In this document: positions 9,023-19,057 of the stretch, piece by piece
Layout of the letters: each line of letters opens with the position of its first letter
How positions within the stretch are numbered: position 1 is the stretch's first letter
From: Haloarcula sp. CBA1127
GTDB taxonomy: Archaea; Halobacteriota; Halobacteria; Halobacteriales; Haloarculaceae
Reading direction: 5' to 3'
Length of the DNA stretch: 64,000 nt
Assembly: GCF_001485575.1 (NCBI RefSeq)
Contig: NZ_BCNB01000006.1
Location: 2,046,001 to 2,110,000, forward strand
The notes under the pieces: generated by a model
Seen by the model: the letters and a program-made list of their open reading frames with translations, nothing else
Databases searched by the model: none
What the model was told of the DNA's origin: nothing
Program-made: the position numbers and the translations under genes

Positions 9023-9892
9023 TTATTGTGATATCTCTGCCAGCTTGTCGAAGACTGCCGAATGAGACCGAAATGATATATCTGCGTTATTTGAAATTCT
9101 CGACGAATCCAAACTGCTATCTGTCGGACGAGGTGCCTCCTGGCCGAACTCTTCGGTAGAGATCGGTGAAATCAGGTCTTGATTAAACCCGAATGATGCG
9201 GCCAGATCACGTGTAAATCGATATCGCGACATTCGCGTCGGTCCGGCTGCGTTGTACACGCCTGTGAGGTTCTGATCGGCAACCGCCAATGCAGCTTGCG
9301 CCAGATCGCGCGCGTACGTGGGGGTAGAAACCTGATCGTCAACGATCGATATCTCATTGCCTGCTCGTAGCTCGCTGATAGCCCACGTGACGAAGTTGCT
9401 GCTGGCGAGACCATAGATTACGCTTGGTCGTAGCACCGTCGTTTCCGTAGCGATTTTTGCTGCCTGTTCGCCAGCATACTTCGTCCGTGCGTAGTAATTA
9501 ACTGGTGAGACGGAGTCTGTCTCACTGAACGGTGCATCGCTCGGTGCTCCAGAATATACGTAATCCGTCGAGAGATAAATTAGCTGTGCGCCGACAGCGT
9601 CTGCGGCGCTAGCCACGTGTTTCGTCCCCTGTGCGTTGACCGTCCACGCGCGCTCTTGCTCGGATTCACAGTCATCAACAGCGTGAAACGCGGCTGTATC
9701 TACGACTGCGTCCGGTTCAATCTCTTGGAGAAGTTCGCGCACTGATACAGGGTCTGTCTTATCTAGCTCTCTGTTAGTTCCTGTATCAGGTGCTGTTCTA
9801 TACGTTCCGGTCGCTGAAATGCCACGCTCCTCACAGCTTCGCAAGATGTTTTGTCCAACGAGTCCGCTTCCGCCGATAACGACGATATTCAT
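9023..9892 (-). CDS. rmlD: dTDP-4-dehydrorhamnose reductase
   Basis: 289 residues, Rossmann NAD(P)-binding motif GGSGLVG at residues 7-13, STDYVYSG at 108-115, and the SDR catalytic Y-x3-K at Y134/K138 (YARTK). These are the RmlD/RfbD hallmarks; the protein reduces dTDP-4-keto-L-rhamnose to dTDP-L-rhamnose. RmlA (19243) and RmlC (20316) lie in the same locus but 9 kb away, and no obvious RmlB is present. It is on the minus strand, alone with the GT2 downstream (about 190 bp away), which may use its product. Confidence 0.88.
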   Translation of the reverse strand: MNIVVIGGSGLVGQNILRSCEERGISATGTYRTAPDTGTNRELDKTDPVSVRELLQEIEPDAVVDTAAFHAVDDCESEQERAWTVNAQGTKHVASAADAVGAQLIYLSTDYVYSGAPSDAPFSETDSVSPVNYYARTKYAGEQAAKIATETTVLRPSVIYGLASSNFVTWAISELRAGNEISIVDDQVSTPTYARDLAQAALAVADQNLTGVYNAAGPTRMSRYRFTRDLAASFGFNQDLISPISTEEFGQEAPRPTDSSLDSSRISNNADISFRSHSAVFDKLAEISQ

Positions 9893-10372
9893 GACTCCAG
9901 TGCTACTGTAATTGAGCGCCAGCTGTTGCCTTGTCCCGGTTTGTTATCGTCAAAGTCATCTCCTCCAGCAAGGCTGTGACGAGCGGATTCCCTCTCCCGC
10001 TCGGTATCTGTGTCTTTTGGACTACCCGGCCAATCGGTACTATCTGTCTGCTGTAGCAACTGACTGTAGATCCTCCCGTTGGTCCCTCTCATTTTGCCGA
10101 CATACCGCTACCTGGATATTAAATTCCCATGTCCGTTGGGGGAACAGCGCCTGAACTATCTACCCACCACCAGTAATTTCGCAATTCGTCTGTGGCTGAG
10201 CTTGCTGACGACCCGCCTCAGACGTCCAGCTAATCCAGTTCTAGAGCCACGACCGATCAGCCATAATTACAAATGTGAACTCGGACCGCGTCGTTGCGAA
10301 AATCGCACTGGGCAGGCGGTTATGGAAGGTACTTTACCAATAACGATGTATCCGTGCGTCCTGGGGTTGGCT
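9893..10372. other. Intergenic between divergent rmlD and sulfatase-fold gene
   Basis: About 480 bases. A 67-codon minus-strand frame (9889-10092) ends with TGA overlapping the rmlD ATG, an arrangement seen in coupled genes, but its composition is unlike a folded protein. On the plus strand the frame of the next gene stays open to 10079; the translated residues before 10373 look non-coding. Confidence 0.4.
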
Positions 10373-11785
10373 ATGGAAGCTGGTCATCACCCGAATATTG
10401 TCTGGATTGTCATCGATGCGCTTCGGGCAGACCACACCACAATGGATGGATACGAGAGAAACACAACACCGAACATCCAAGCGATTGCTAACGAGGCGCA
10501 GGGAACTGCCGTCTCAAACTGCTTTTCTCATGCCATCGCGACGAGACCCTCGGTCTCATCAATGCTGACAGGTGTCTATCCATCGGCTCACGGTGTGAAT
10601 ATGATCGAGAACGCGATTCCGTCCGAGTTACAAACGGTTCCTGAACTGCTGAGCGAGGCAGGGTACCAGTCTGTCGCAATCTCTCGAAACTCACATGTTA
10701 GCCGGGCAACAGGACTTCATCGTGGGTTTGATGAGTTCGATTGGTTCGGTAGCGTCAGTTCACTGCTGGAGACGGTCGATATCGACATCCTCCTCAAGTA
10801 TCTGCTTGGAATTAGAAACCACTCTGTTGGCTTCTCAACGGACCTTGTCGACCACTCGATAGCATACATTGTTAATGAATTGGCCAAGCGAAATATTCGG
10901 CGGCTGAACCAAGACGCGAATCCGTATTTCATGTTCCTACATTATCTTGGCCCGCATGATCCGTATCTCCCTCCGATTCCGTATCAGGAACGCTACTTAG
11001 CCGACCTCGGGGTTGATAGAAAGACGGCAATTCAAGTCGTCAATCATGTCAAGGAACACAACTGGGAGTACAATACTGGGAAGCTGGAATTAACTGAAGA
11101 GGAATCGGAGATTCTGAGAGCGATGTACGACGCAGAGGTCGCCTATACAGACGCCTGTGTTGGCGAACTGTTCGATTTTATCACCGAACAGGATTCACCT
11201 AACGAAACGCTGTTTATTATTACAGCAGACCACGGAGAACTTCTCGGCGAACGTAACGTTATCGGCCACGAATTCCATCTCGACGATGCACTCCTCAATG
11301 TGCCGCTAGTCATCCACGGCCCTGGCTCGGAGCACGTTCAGTCGGACGCACTTGTTCAACACATTGACCTCATCAAGACGCTTGTCGAGGACATCTCTGG
11401 CGAGGTCGAACAATTACAGGGGGTAGATCTGACATCCGATGAGCGAGACTGGACCGTCTCGGAGCGGTGTCAACCGCTTGATTTTGATGATCTGACCGAC
11501 ATCAATCCGGATTTCGATCCGTCGAGCATACATGGGGACAGCATGCGGGCCCTTCGAACTCGCGAGTTCAAACTCATTCGCAGCGCCACGGAAACCGATC
11601 TATACAAACTGCCAGATGAAGATACAGATCTCTCAGAGGAGCGACCGGAGACCACTACTCAGCTGCGGGATGAACTAGAGCAGTGGCAAGAAACGTTTGG
11701 GCAACCGATCGGAACCGCACGCGAGGCCAATCTCAGTGCCGATATGAAACAGCAATTGACGGATCTGGGGTACCTGGTAGACTAA
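10373..11785 (+). CDS. Sulfatase-fold (alkaline phosphatase superfamily) hydrolase or transferase
   Basis: About 470 residues from ATG 10373 (MEAGHHPNIVWIVIDALRADH), where the sulfatase homology begins. Metal-ligand motifs are IDALRADH (Asp15), ITADHGELLGE and a following G-H-E-F-H. The position that carries the formylglycine Cys/Ser in sulfatases (C-x-P-S-R) reads T57-R-P-S-V-S-S-M-L-T-G: Pro and the L-T-G helix are kept, but the nucleophile is Thr and the Arg is Val. A Thr nucleophile is the rule in phosphoethanolamine/phosphoglycerol transferases of the same superfamily, so a phospho-transfer or phosphodiesterase activity is as likely as sulfate hydrolysis. No membrane helices or signal, so it should act in the cytoplasm. 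Context is glycan modification. Confidence 0.85.
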   Translation: MEAGHHPNIVWIVIDALRADHTTMDGYERNTTPNIQAIANEAQGTAVSNCFSHAIATRPSVSSMLTGVYPSAHGVNMIENAIPSELQTVPELLSEAGYQSVAISRNSHVSRATGLHRGFDEFDWFGSVSSLLETVDIDILLKYLLGIRNHSVGFSTDLVDHSIAYIVNELAKRNIRRLNQDANPYFMFLHYLGPHDPYLPPIPYQERYLADLGVDRKTAIQVVNHVKEHNWEYNTGKLELTEEESEILRAMYDAEVAYTDACVGELFDFITEQDSPNETLFIITADHGELLGERNVIGHEFHLDDALLNVPLVIHGPGSEHVQSDALVQHIDLIKTLVEDISGEVEQLQGVDLTSDERDWTVSERCQPLDFDDLTDINPDFDPSSIHGDSMRALRTREFKLIRSATETDLYKLPDEDTDLSEERPETTTQLRDELEQWQETFGQPIGTAREANLSADMKQQLTDLGYLVD

Positions 11786-11980
11786 TTGTACTTATTATGG
11801 CTGCTCGACACGAACCCAGTATGATGGCTCCCTCCAGCCTGCAGCCAAGTACGATTGCTATGAGTCTGTGTTCGATGCCCACCGCTACTGAACAGCACGT
11901 CGGAAGTGATCCAACGCCAAGCGATACGGGGACGATAGTGGCTCAGGAGACAAACCGACCGCTGCGGAGACGAGTATAGA

Positions 11981-13141
11981 ATGCCAACAGACGTCGCTAT
12001 TATCCGGGGTCCGTATTTCCGACCAAATAGCACGCTTCTCTGGGAGTACGTTCACAACGCGTACTCGGACATAGACATTACTGGCTTCGAGAGCGACCCA
12101 CAATGGTTTGATACATCTGAGCTCAACCTGCCAATCGAATCACTGCACTGGTGGGACGGCAAAACCGATGCGTTCGGACAGGAGAATATCGTATACCACG
12201 CCTTGGAAAAGTACAAACTTCCCAGTATCGCATTGACGGGCTTACGACAGGTTGTAGATGAGCACGACGCAGTCCATGTCACAGAAAATTACCGGATCTA
12301 TTCGTATTGCGTTGCACTGCTGTGTGCTCAAACGGATACAACCTTCTTCGTCGATGCTCACGAAAACATTCCACACAGGCCTGCAAACCCGCTAACGTGG
12401 GTTGTCAAAAAAACCGTGAACCGCCATGCTGACGGGTTCACATCTCCGACGCTGGCGTCTAAACGAGCATTGATACATGAAGGTGTTGACCCGGACTTGG
12501 TAGAGATTCTCCCGAACGTAGTCAATCTCGACCGATTTCAGCCGGGTCCCAGAGACGCGGATGCAGTATCACTCCCTGCTAAGATCGAATCGACGTTCAA
12601 TATCTTGTTCGTCCATGGGCTAAACGAACGCAAGGGCATTCCGTTCCTGTTAGATGCGTTTGAGACAATGCAAGAGGATTGTGATGACATCTCGCTACTT
12701 CTTCTTGGAGAGAACTCCTTTGACAGATCATATTATAACGAACATGTCCGCGATAATCCGGCGGTTTATCACTTCGAATATCTCGAAGATATCCAAGCTG
12801 CGTACAATTTGAGCGATGTGTTGGTTCTCCCGAGCGTTGCGGCAGAGCGGTGGACCGAGCAGTTTGGTCGGGTCCTCGTTGAAGCGATGGCGTGTGGCCT
12901 CCCGACGGTCGTCACAGATGTCGGCGGCCCCCCGTTCGTCGTCGAGGACGAAGAGACCGGTCTCGTTGTCGAGCCACGGTCCTCACAGTCCCTTGCCAGT
13001 GCCCTCACTCGCCTGTATCGGGACGAGCAGCTACTGCAGGAACTGGGAAGCACTGCATACGATCATGTCCGTGATAATTACTCCCCAGAGACGGTCGGGG
13101 ATGACCTATATGAGTTTTATCGGTCACATTGTGACGGATAA
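11981..13141 (+). CDS. Glycosyltransferase family 4 (GT-B fold)
   Basis: 386 residues. The C-terminal half has the GT4 nucleotide-sugar signature: FVHGLNERKGIPFLLDAF, VLVLPS, then EQFGRVLVEAMACGLPTVVTDVGG with the E-x7-E motif, and EDEETGLVVEP. The N-terminal half carries an acceptor domain with VHVTENYRIYSYC. A retaining glycosyl transfer from a nucleotide sugar at the cytoplasmic membrane face is expected. It is on the plus strand about 195 bp after the sulfatase-fold gene and could be co-transcribed with it. Confidence 0.92.
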   Translation: MPTDVAIIRGPYFRPNSTLLWEYVHNAYSDIDITGFESDPQWFDTSELNLPIESLHWWDGKTDAFGQENIVYHALEKYKLPSIALTGLRQVVDEHDAVHVTENYRIYSYCVALLCAQTDTTFFVDAHENIPHRPANPLTWVVKKTVNRHADGFTSPTLASKRALIHEGVDPDLVEILPNVVNLDRFQPGPRDADAVSLPAKIESTFNILFVHGLNERKGIPFLLDAFETMQEDCDDISLLLLGENSFDRSYYNEHVRDNPAVYHFEYLEDIQAAYNLSDVLVLPSVAAERWTEQFGRVLVEAMACGLPTVVTDVGGPPFVVEDEETGLVVEPRSSQSLASALTRLYRDEQLLQELGSTAYDHVRDNYSPETVGDDLYEFYRSHCDG

Positions 13142-13219
13142 CAACTGATGGTCGCGCTGTGACAATATTCTCATAACTCGGTCCCAGAAGCTCACACCCA
13201 GATAGGCAGATATCCAGAG

Positions 13220-14485
13220 CTATAGTTGCACATTGAACCGGTTTGTAAGGATGCTACACGCCCTCTCCATTTCCTGTTCCCAGTTATACCGGCTTTCTAT
13301 GGCCAATCGACCGTTTTCTGCCCAGGTTGAATATCCATCGGACTGCTGCATTTCTCTCATAACTGTTCCAGCTACACTCCCTGTAGCATGGTAGGGAAGG
13401 ACTTTTCCACAATTCACGTCGTTTACAATTCGGGCTGTCGGACGAGTCGGCGTTGTCAAAACTGGGAGCTGCACACTCATGTAATCGAACAGTTTGTTCG
13501 GAATCGTTTGATTCGTGTACGAGCTAACCTCGTGAGGGATAACACCGACATCCCCTGACCGGAGAAACGAGGTAACCGTATCCGGCGGAATCCATCCCAA
13601 AAAGTCCACATGTTCGGTAATTCCCAGCGTTTCGGCACGTCGTTCGAGTCGTTCTTTATCTGGTCCATCCCCGGCAATCGCCAGATGAATCGGCTGATGG
13701 TCCGAAGTCCTGTTCGCATGCCAGATTCCGTCGATGAGCAAGTCCAGACCGCGAAACCTGTTAATCGAACCCACGTAAACGAATGTGAATCCAGGCCAGT
13801 CCGCGTTGTCGTACTCGCCGCTTTTGTCAGTAAATGACGATATCTCTCGCACAAGCGGGACGTTCCCGACAACGTGGACCGCTGATTCGGCTTTTCCGGC
13901 AGCGACTAGGTTTTCCTTCCGTTCTTCTGCAACGACCCAAACTAGGTCAGCCAACTGCACGGTAAGGCGTTCGACAGTCCCAACCAGTGTGGTGTTGAGT
14001 ACGACGTGATCCAGAACGTGTTCGACTGGTTTCTCGCGGGCTAGTTCCGCAAAATTCTCTCGGAGATCTAACACCGTTGGGATTCCACAGAGTCTTGCAG
14101 CGACGATTGCGGGGAGGCCCGCACGGATATCACACGGAATCACGATTTCTGGTTCCATAGCTCGGAACTGAACCACCAGCCAGAGGATCCAGAATGGGTT
14201 CACTGGTACCTTTGCGGTAATAAGCCTGAAAAGCGGTGTCGAAAGCAGCCATGAGAAGCGCCTGACGTGGGCGTAGTCGATATCCTCCTCACGGGGTGGG
14301 TGCGAACTTTTGACCTGCCCAAGGTCCGGATCTTCCAGTGAATTCCGACCCAGTATGACGACGTTCGACCCGGACTCGTCCAGTGATTTCGCCATCTTCC
14401 GCGTGCGAACGTCTCTGTCAAGCGGGTAATTCCCCTGAACAACGATAGCAACGTCGGTGGAGGTCCTATTGTCGGGACTCCTCAT
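13220..14485 (-). CDS. Glycosyltransferase family 4 (GT-B fold)
   Basis: About 421 residues from ATG 14485 (an in-frame GTG lies three codons upstream). N-terminus DVAIVVQGNYPLDRDVRTRKMAKSL is the 'fxxD-x-R-v-xxxA' acceptor-domain start of WbuB-like GT4 enzymes. The C-terminal domain shows FVYVGSINRFRGLDLLIDG, HVDFLGWIPPD, and GVIPHEVSSYTNQTIPNKLFDYM where the usual E-x7-E is replaced by the 'P-x-K-x-x-E/D-Y-M' type. It is convergent with the previous GT4. Confidence 0.9.
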   Translation of the reverse strand: MRSPDNRTSTDVAIVVQGNYPLDRDVRTRKMAKSLDESGSNVVILGRNSLEDPDLGQVKSSHPPREEDIDYAHVRRFSWLLSTPLFRLITAKVPVNPFWILWLVVQFRAMEPEIVIPCDIRAGLPAIVAARLCGIPTVLDLRENFAELAREKPVEHVLDHVVLNTTLVGTVERLTVQLADLVWVVAEERKENLVAAGKAESAVHVVGNVPLVREISSFTDKSGEYDNADWPGFTFVYVGSINRFRGLDLLIDGIWHANRTSDHQPIHLAIAGDGPDKERLERRAETLGITEHVDFLGWIPPDTVTSFLRSGDVGVIPHEVSSYTNQTIPNKLFDYMSVQLPVLTTPTRPTARIVNDVNCGKVLPYHATGSVAGTVMREMQQSDGYSTWAENGRLAIESRYNWEQEMERACSILTNRFNVQL

Positions 14486-14919
14486 CGTCACCACTGTAGT
14501 CCACTGTATTTGTCAGTACTGTCACTAGAGAGACACTCGAACAGACATACTATAAAATTCACTGATAGGACTGCCGTAGCTGCTACGTACAGTATTCTCG
14601 CTACTGATCTTTTCGTACCTCTGTTAAGCCGACCCCAACTACAGACAGCTTTTAGACAACACTAACCACCTGTCTGCTGCACCGATACCGAAAGATGGCC
14701 CCACTATTCCTGATAGCAGTATCTCGCTGGCCGGGGATCTCGCCCATTAGATCATCTAGTGGGGACGCGGAGTTCAGAATAAAAAAGAAGACAACGTTCA
14801 AGCAAGCATAGTTCCAATTCGCCAATAGCTAACGTTTCGCTGCCCAATCGGGAAAGGTGACAGCCGTGATTATTCTCGGAAACATACGTAAGCAAGTCCT
14901 CTCTCGGTTTACAGCTATA
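14486..14919. other. Intergenic, no gene seen
   Basis: About 430 bases between two minus-strand genes. No coding frame is convincing. An A/T-rich stretch around 14547-14556 (TTTTATAGTA on the minus strand) is the likeliest TATA box for the GT4 gene, giving a leader of around 40 bases. Confidence 0.4.
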
Positions 14920-16635
14920 CTAGGTTTTTTCGATCAGTATGTCTTCTAAGACAATGATATCTAACCCCATCCCGTAGAAGTCTTTAATCGCCTCAACAGG
15001 CTGATTTACGATCGGTTCTCCGTTATCATTGAACGATGTATTGAGAACCACTGGAACGCCGGTAATCTCTTCAAATGCACTAATCAAACCGTAGTAACGG
15101 GGGTTTTGATCCTCGCGAACTGTCTGTGGTCGTGTGGTATCGTCAGCTGGATGGAGGACCGCAGGGATCTCTGCCTTCTTTTCTTCCACAACATCGAACG
15201 TCTTGATCATGAATGGCGCTTCTTCAAAATTAACCAGATACTGGTCACCGGCTTCTTTAAGCAGTGACGGGGCAAACGGCCGCCATCCTTCACGATGCTT
15301 CACGAATTCGTTTACGCGGTCGAGTGAGGCTTCCGATCGTGGATCAGCCAGTATACTGCGATTGCCAAGTGCTCGAGGACCCATTTCGAGTTGGCCCTGG
15401 AACCATCCGACGAGCTTGCCATCAGCGATATGCTCTGCAACTGTTCGACACAGGTCGTCTGGTTTAGCATAGCTGAGTTTGTTCGTTTGTAGCACCGACT
15501 CAATTGATTCTGTGGTGTATTCCGGGCCCCAATACACGGTAGAAATATCTTCGGTGGCAGTGATGCCCGCATCCAACAACCCGGCTCCGACCGCAGCACC
15601 AGCATCGTTTGAGACAGGCTGGACGAATGTACTCTCGACGCAGGGGAGTTCCATAACTTCTTTATTCACTTTGCAATTGAGTGCGACACCGCCTGCTAAC
15701 CCTACTTTATCCACATCCAGACGCTCACTGTAGTGGGTAACTATCTCGGTGACTGTTTCCTCCACCAGTTTTTGCGTGACATGTGCAAGATCTCGCTCCC
15801 ACTGCGAAAACTCATCAGTGGTCTGCTTTCTGGGGCGATCAAAGATTTCCTCTAACTTCCTCGTCGCGTATTCGAAATTGCCCTTCGAAAGCGTACTGAC
15901 ATCATACTCTAACCCGGTGTTGATCTCCTCTCTGAGGATCTGTTCGATCTCATCGTTTCGATCCCCATACGGGGCAAGTCCCATTATTTTGCCTTCGCCG
16001 TTGTTTGGGTAGTAACCCAGAAACTTTGTCACCGCTCCGAAAAAGAATCCAAGGCTATTGGGATACTCATACGTTCGCAACCGTTCGAGTCCCTCGGAAT
16101 TTCCCTTCCAGACGACGGTACAGTCGTACTCGCCTCGCCCATCCATAGTGACGATTAGTGCCTCGTTGAAGCCGGATGGGTGAAATGCACTCGCTGCGTG
16201 GCACCGGTGATGTTCTATGGTTTCGATAGGGGGAGTGTACTCACCGAACTCAGAGAGGGTGTTCCGAACAGCCCACTTAGAGTATACCGTTGGGCCAACA
16301 TCGCGTTTTACTGTACCTTCAAGCTGTGTAATCGCCTCAGCAACGCCCTCTGTTTCTGTGACAACTGTGCTGATATCGTGGCTGAACATTCTGTAAAAAA
16401 GGCGAGGTTTCCACGGAATCAGTACTTTCTTCACGTTCGACAAACTGATATCTGCGTATTCGAGGCACGCCTCGATAGCATTCATTGGAAACGTGTTTTC
16501 GGCGTGTTTCTCTCTGGTAAGCCGCTCTTCTTCAACGCCGAACGCCAGTTGTCCGTTCTTGAAGAGTACCGCACTTGGGTCGTGAGATCCGAGATTCCCG
16601 ACGCAAGGATTTATCGAAAGGACGTATTCGCTCAT
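14920..16635 (-). CDS. Carbamoyltransferase, NodU/CmcH (TobZ) family
   Basis: 571 residues, full length for the family. The N-terminal ASKHA-fold Kae1-like domain shows SINPCVGNLGSHDPSAVL, GVEEERLTREKH, and the metal site motif EHHRCHAASAF (H142, H143, H146), then MDGRGE. The C-terminal YrdC-related domain has GWFQGQLEMGPRALGNRSILADPR and WRPFAPS, and near the end PVVLNTSFNDNGEPIV. All family signatures are present. It transfers a carbamoyl group from carbamoyl phosphate to a sugar hydroxyl via carbamoyl-AMP. In this context it should decorate the glycan. Confidence 0.95.
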   Translation of the reverse strand: MSEYVLSINPCVGNLGSHDPSAVLFKNGQLAFGVEEERLTREKHAENTFPMNAIEACLEYADISLSNVKKVLIPWKPRLFYRMFSHDISTVVTETEGVAEAITQLEGTVKRDVGPTVYSKWAVRNTLSEFGEYTPPIETIEHHRCHAASAFHPSGFNEALIVTMDGRGEYDCTVVWKGNSEGLERLRTYEYPNSLGFFFGAVTKFLGYYPNNGEGKIMGLAPYGDRNDEIEQILREEINTGLEYDVSTLSKGNFEYATRKLEEIFDRPRKQTTDEFSQWERDLAHVTQKLVEETVTEIVTHYSERLDVDKVGLAGGVALNCKVNKEVMELPCVESTFVQPVSNDAGAAVGAGLLDAGITATEDISTVYWGPEYTTESIESVLQTNKLSYAKPDDLCRTVAEHIADGKLVGWFQGQLEMGPRALGNRSILADPRSEASLDRVNEFVKHREGWRPFAPSLLKEAGDQYLVNFEEAPFMIKTFDVVEEKKAEIPAVLHPADDTTRPQTVREDQNPRYYGLISAFEEITGVPVVLNTSFNDNGEPIVNQPVEAIKDFYGMGLDIIVLEDILIEKT

Positions 16636-16754
16636 ACGAGAGGGCCTGTTTGTCCAGTGTAATAATAAGATTTAGAGTACTATCAAGTAAGTGTGGTATA
16701 ATACGGAACCCTGTGGCGGAGCGCAACCACGGCTTCAGTCTCTCTTTCGCCACG

Positions 16755-17762
16755 TCAGATTAGCTCGTCAGTCCATGTGTCCGGCGTCTGGTCGTTCACT
16801 ATCTCAACGTCAATGTGGTACGAGAAATCTCTGGGGCCCTCGTCTTTGATCCATTCAACCATCTCCTGCAAACCATCACGGAGAGTGTATCGTGCCTCGT
16901 AGTCTAGAAGCTCTCTGGCCTTGTCTGCCGAACAGTTGGCAAGCTTGACTTCCTGTGGGCGATCAGGTTTGTATATCGGATCCAGTTCGAAGCCGATAAT
17001 CTCTGCAATGGTCTCTGCGAGTGTATTGATAGTCACGAACTCATCGTCCGGGCCGATGTTAATCACTTCACCAGTGACATTATGGTTTGTAGCCACCTTT
17101 CGCAACGGGCGAATATCGTCTTGAATAAACGTGAAGCACCGTTTCTGTTCCCCGTCGCCGTAAATAATCGGTTGTTTCCCCTGCAGCATACGATTGATAA
17201 ATATCGCTGCGACGTTGCGGAAGGGGTCGTCAAACTTCTGTCGCGGACCAATGATATTGTGAGGGACAGCTATGACGTACTCGAAATCATGGATATCTGC
17301 CATGAGTTCAACCATGTCCTCGGCTGCGACCTTACTGATAGCATATGGATCCTGTGGGCGGGGTTCCATATCCTCTGTGAATGGCGTTTCGTTTTCGCCG
17401 TACCGAGACATACTAGAACAATACACAAATCTGTCGACGCCGACATCAGCCGCTGCCGACAACGTTGCAGAAGTTGCTTGGTAGATGCTCTTGTTGACCC
17501 GAGCAGGCGAAAAGACGCTCAACCCCTCATACGCTAGAGCAGCAGTGTGATAGACGATGTCGGCATCGGCCATGGCAGCCTTCATTTCTGAGACATCATT
17601 ACAATCGATTTCATAAAACTCGGCTTCGCGAGGAACGTTGTTTTGATATCCGCCAACGAAATTATCGTTCCCTACAACCTCATACCCCTCTTGAATGAAC
17701 TCGTCAGCCAGATGACTTCCAAGGAAGCCGGCGATTCCAGTTATGAATACTGTCTCCGTCAT
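16755..17762 (-). CDS. NAD-dependent epimerase/dehydratase (GalE-like SDR)
   Basis: Extended SDR with NAD-binding ITGIAGFLGSHL (T-G-x-x-G-F-x-G) at the N-terminus, HTAALAYEG, CSSMSRYGE and the catalytic Y-A-I-S-K, then YGDGEQKRCFTFIQD. These fit a UDP-sugar 4-epimerase or a nucleotide-sugar 4,6-dehydratase; it is the better of the two candidates here for the missing RmlB step, but nothing in the motif set proves that. ATG 17762 (MTETVFITG) is preferred over ATG 17774 because a TATA-like ATTAAGTATAC at 17791-17801 would place the transcript start near 17770. Confidence 0.88.
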   Translation of the reverse strand: MTETVFITGIAGFLGSHLADEFIQEGYEVVGNDNFVGGYQNNVPREAEFYEIDCNDVSEMKAAMADADIVYHTAALAYEGLSVFSPARVNKSIYQATSATLSAAADVGVDRFVYCSSMSRYGENETPFTEDMEPRPQDPYAISKVAAEDMVELMADIHDFEYVIAVPHNIIGPRQKFDDPFRNVAAIFINRMLQGKQPIIYGDGEQKRCFTFIQDDIRPLRKVATNHNVTGEVINIGPDDEFVTINTLAETIAEIIGFELDPIYKPDRPQEVKLANCSADKARELLDYEARYTLRDGLQEMVEWIKDEGPRDFSYHIDVEIVNDQTPDTWTDELI

Positions 17763-18112
17763 CAGTACTGTCATGTAGCATTAGTAACTGATTAAGTATA
17801 CACCGGTTTCTGAGATATCGGATCAATTTGAAACGAATTATTGCAAATAAGGGAATCTTAAGCAACTCAGTATTTGATGAACTGGTATCTCTCTGATGGG
17901 ATCCGATTGCCTCTTTTATTTTCCAAGATTTCTACTCTGGTCTTGATGAATTCGCACTAGCTATCAGGTACTGACTCCACGCAACTACTGAGTCGGATGA
18001 TGTCTATAACTGCGAGCGGAAGGCTGGAAACCGCCCAGATTCCATTGCCATACCTTCACTCACGTGTACTCAGTGGGGTCCATACACACCAGTAGTTACT
18101 GGAACGACCTCT
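17763..18112. other. Intergenic with a likely promoter
   Basis: About 350 AT-rich bases. The minus-strand TATA-like element at 17791-17801 probably serves the epimerase gene. Nothing else is recognisable; the RmlC-RmlA operon ends just upstream at 18113. Confidence 0.45.
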
Positions 18113-19042
18113 TTAGAGAAACGCACGGAACTTATCGGCGAGTTCTTCCACCCCTTGATCCAACGTATGACCCGTTTCGAATCCGCGTGACCGGATTTTC
18201 TCATCGCTTACGATGTAGGACAGTTGGTTCAGTTGCTCAGCCTCGGTGTAGCCGATCTCGACATCTGGGAAGTGCTTCGTAATCGCATCAACTACGTCTT
18301 GCAGACGGCCGTTTTCTCCAACGACGTTGTATGCCTCTCCGTCACCGAGTTCATCCGCAGCGAACAGCATCGATCGGACGGAATCTTGGACGTGTAAATA
18401 CGGTCGTTTTTGATCTTCAGCCCCCTCATATACCGTCAGGGGTTGATCGGTAGCAGCGAGGAACGCAAACTTGTCAACGACAGTATCGAACCGCATTCCG
18501 GGACTCCACCCATAAACAGTACCCAGTCGGAGTCCTGTAAGGTCCATCTCGCCGTCATACTCCGCAAACATGTCTGATTCTGCCTGGAGTTTTGCCTCTG
18601 CGTACGGTGACTCAGGATTGCATTCGGAGTGTTCGGTGATCTTTTGCTCAGTACGTCCGTACACTGAACAGGTAACAGCGTTCACGAACTCGTCAACTCC
18701 TGATTTCTGGGCGTCACGAAACAGGTTTACAGCGGCTTCGTGATTGACTTCCCACGTTTTTTCGGGAATATCGAAGGTCTCAGGAGCATTGGTGATCGCC
18801 GCGAGGTGGAACACGGTATCGACATCCTCAAGCGCTGCTTCCCTCACTGATGAGTCTCTGATATCACCTTCGACGAAATCGTAGTCAGCGTACGCCGGGA
18901 GATCCCATAGCGAGTGGAATCTCGGCTGTCGAAAGTTGTCCAGAATCCGAATCGTCGAACCGGAGAATTTTGGGTGGGTTGGGAGTTTACGTATAAGACT
19001 CGAGCCCAGATATCCCAGGCCACCAGTGACTAGCACTGTCAT
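18113..19042 (-). CDS. NAD-dependent epimerase/dehydratase (SDR)
   Basis: 309 residues, N-terminus TVLVTGGLGYLGSSLIRKL with the T-G-G-x-G-x-x-G dinucleotide motif, FHLAAITNAPE, NAVTCSVYG in place of the S-S-x-x-V-Y-G segment, and catalytic Y-A-E-A-K. It is the last gene of the operon running RmlC, RmlA, zinc protein, this gene, with 15 bases to the zinc gene. Could be a nucleotide-sugar epimerase or the 4,6-dehydratase partner of RmlA; the active-site T-x-S-x-Y shape with C replacing one Ser/Thr is slightly atypical. Confidence 0.86.
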   Translation of the reverse strand: MTVLVTGGLGYLGSSLIRKLPTHPKFSGSTIRILDNFRQPRFHSLWDLPAYADYDFVEGDIRDSSVREAALEDVDTVFHLAAITNAPETFDIPEKTWEVNHEAAVNLFRDAQKSGVDEFVNAVTCSVYGRTEQKITEHSECNPESPYAEAKLQAESDMFAEYDGEMDLTGLRLGTVYGWSPGMRFDTVVDKFAFLAATDQPLTVYEGAEDQKRPYLHVQDSVRSMLFAADELGDGEAYNVVGENGRLQDVVDAITKHFPDVEIGYTEAEQLNQLSYIVSDEKIRSRGFETGHTLDQGVEELADKFRAFL

Positions 19043-19057
19043 TGTTACTGGCTCACA

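Noticed and set aside
9889..10092. 67-codon minus-strand frame whose TGA overlaps the rmlD ATG
   Set aside because: The overlap is attractive but the composition is low in hydrophobic residues and no domain is seen.
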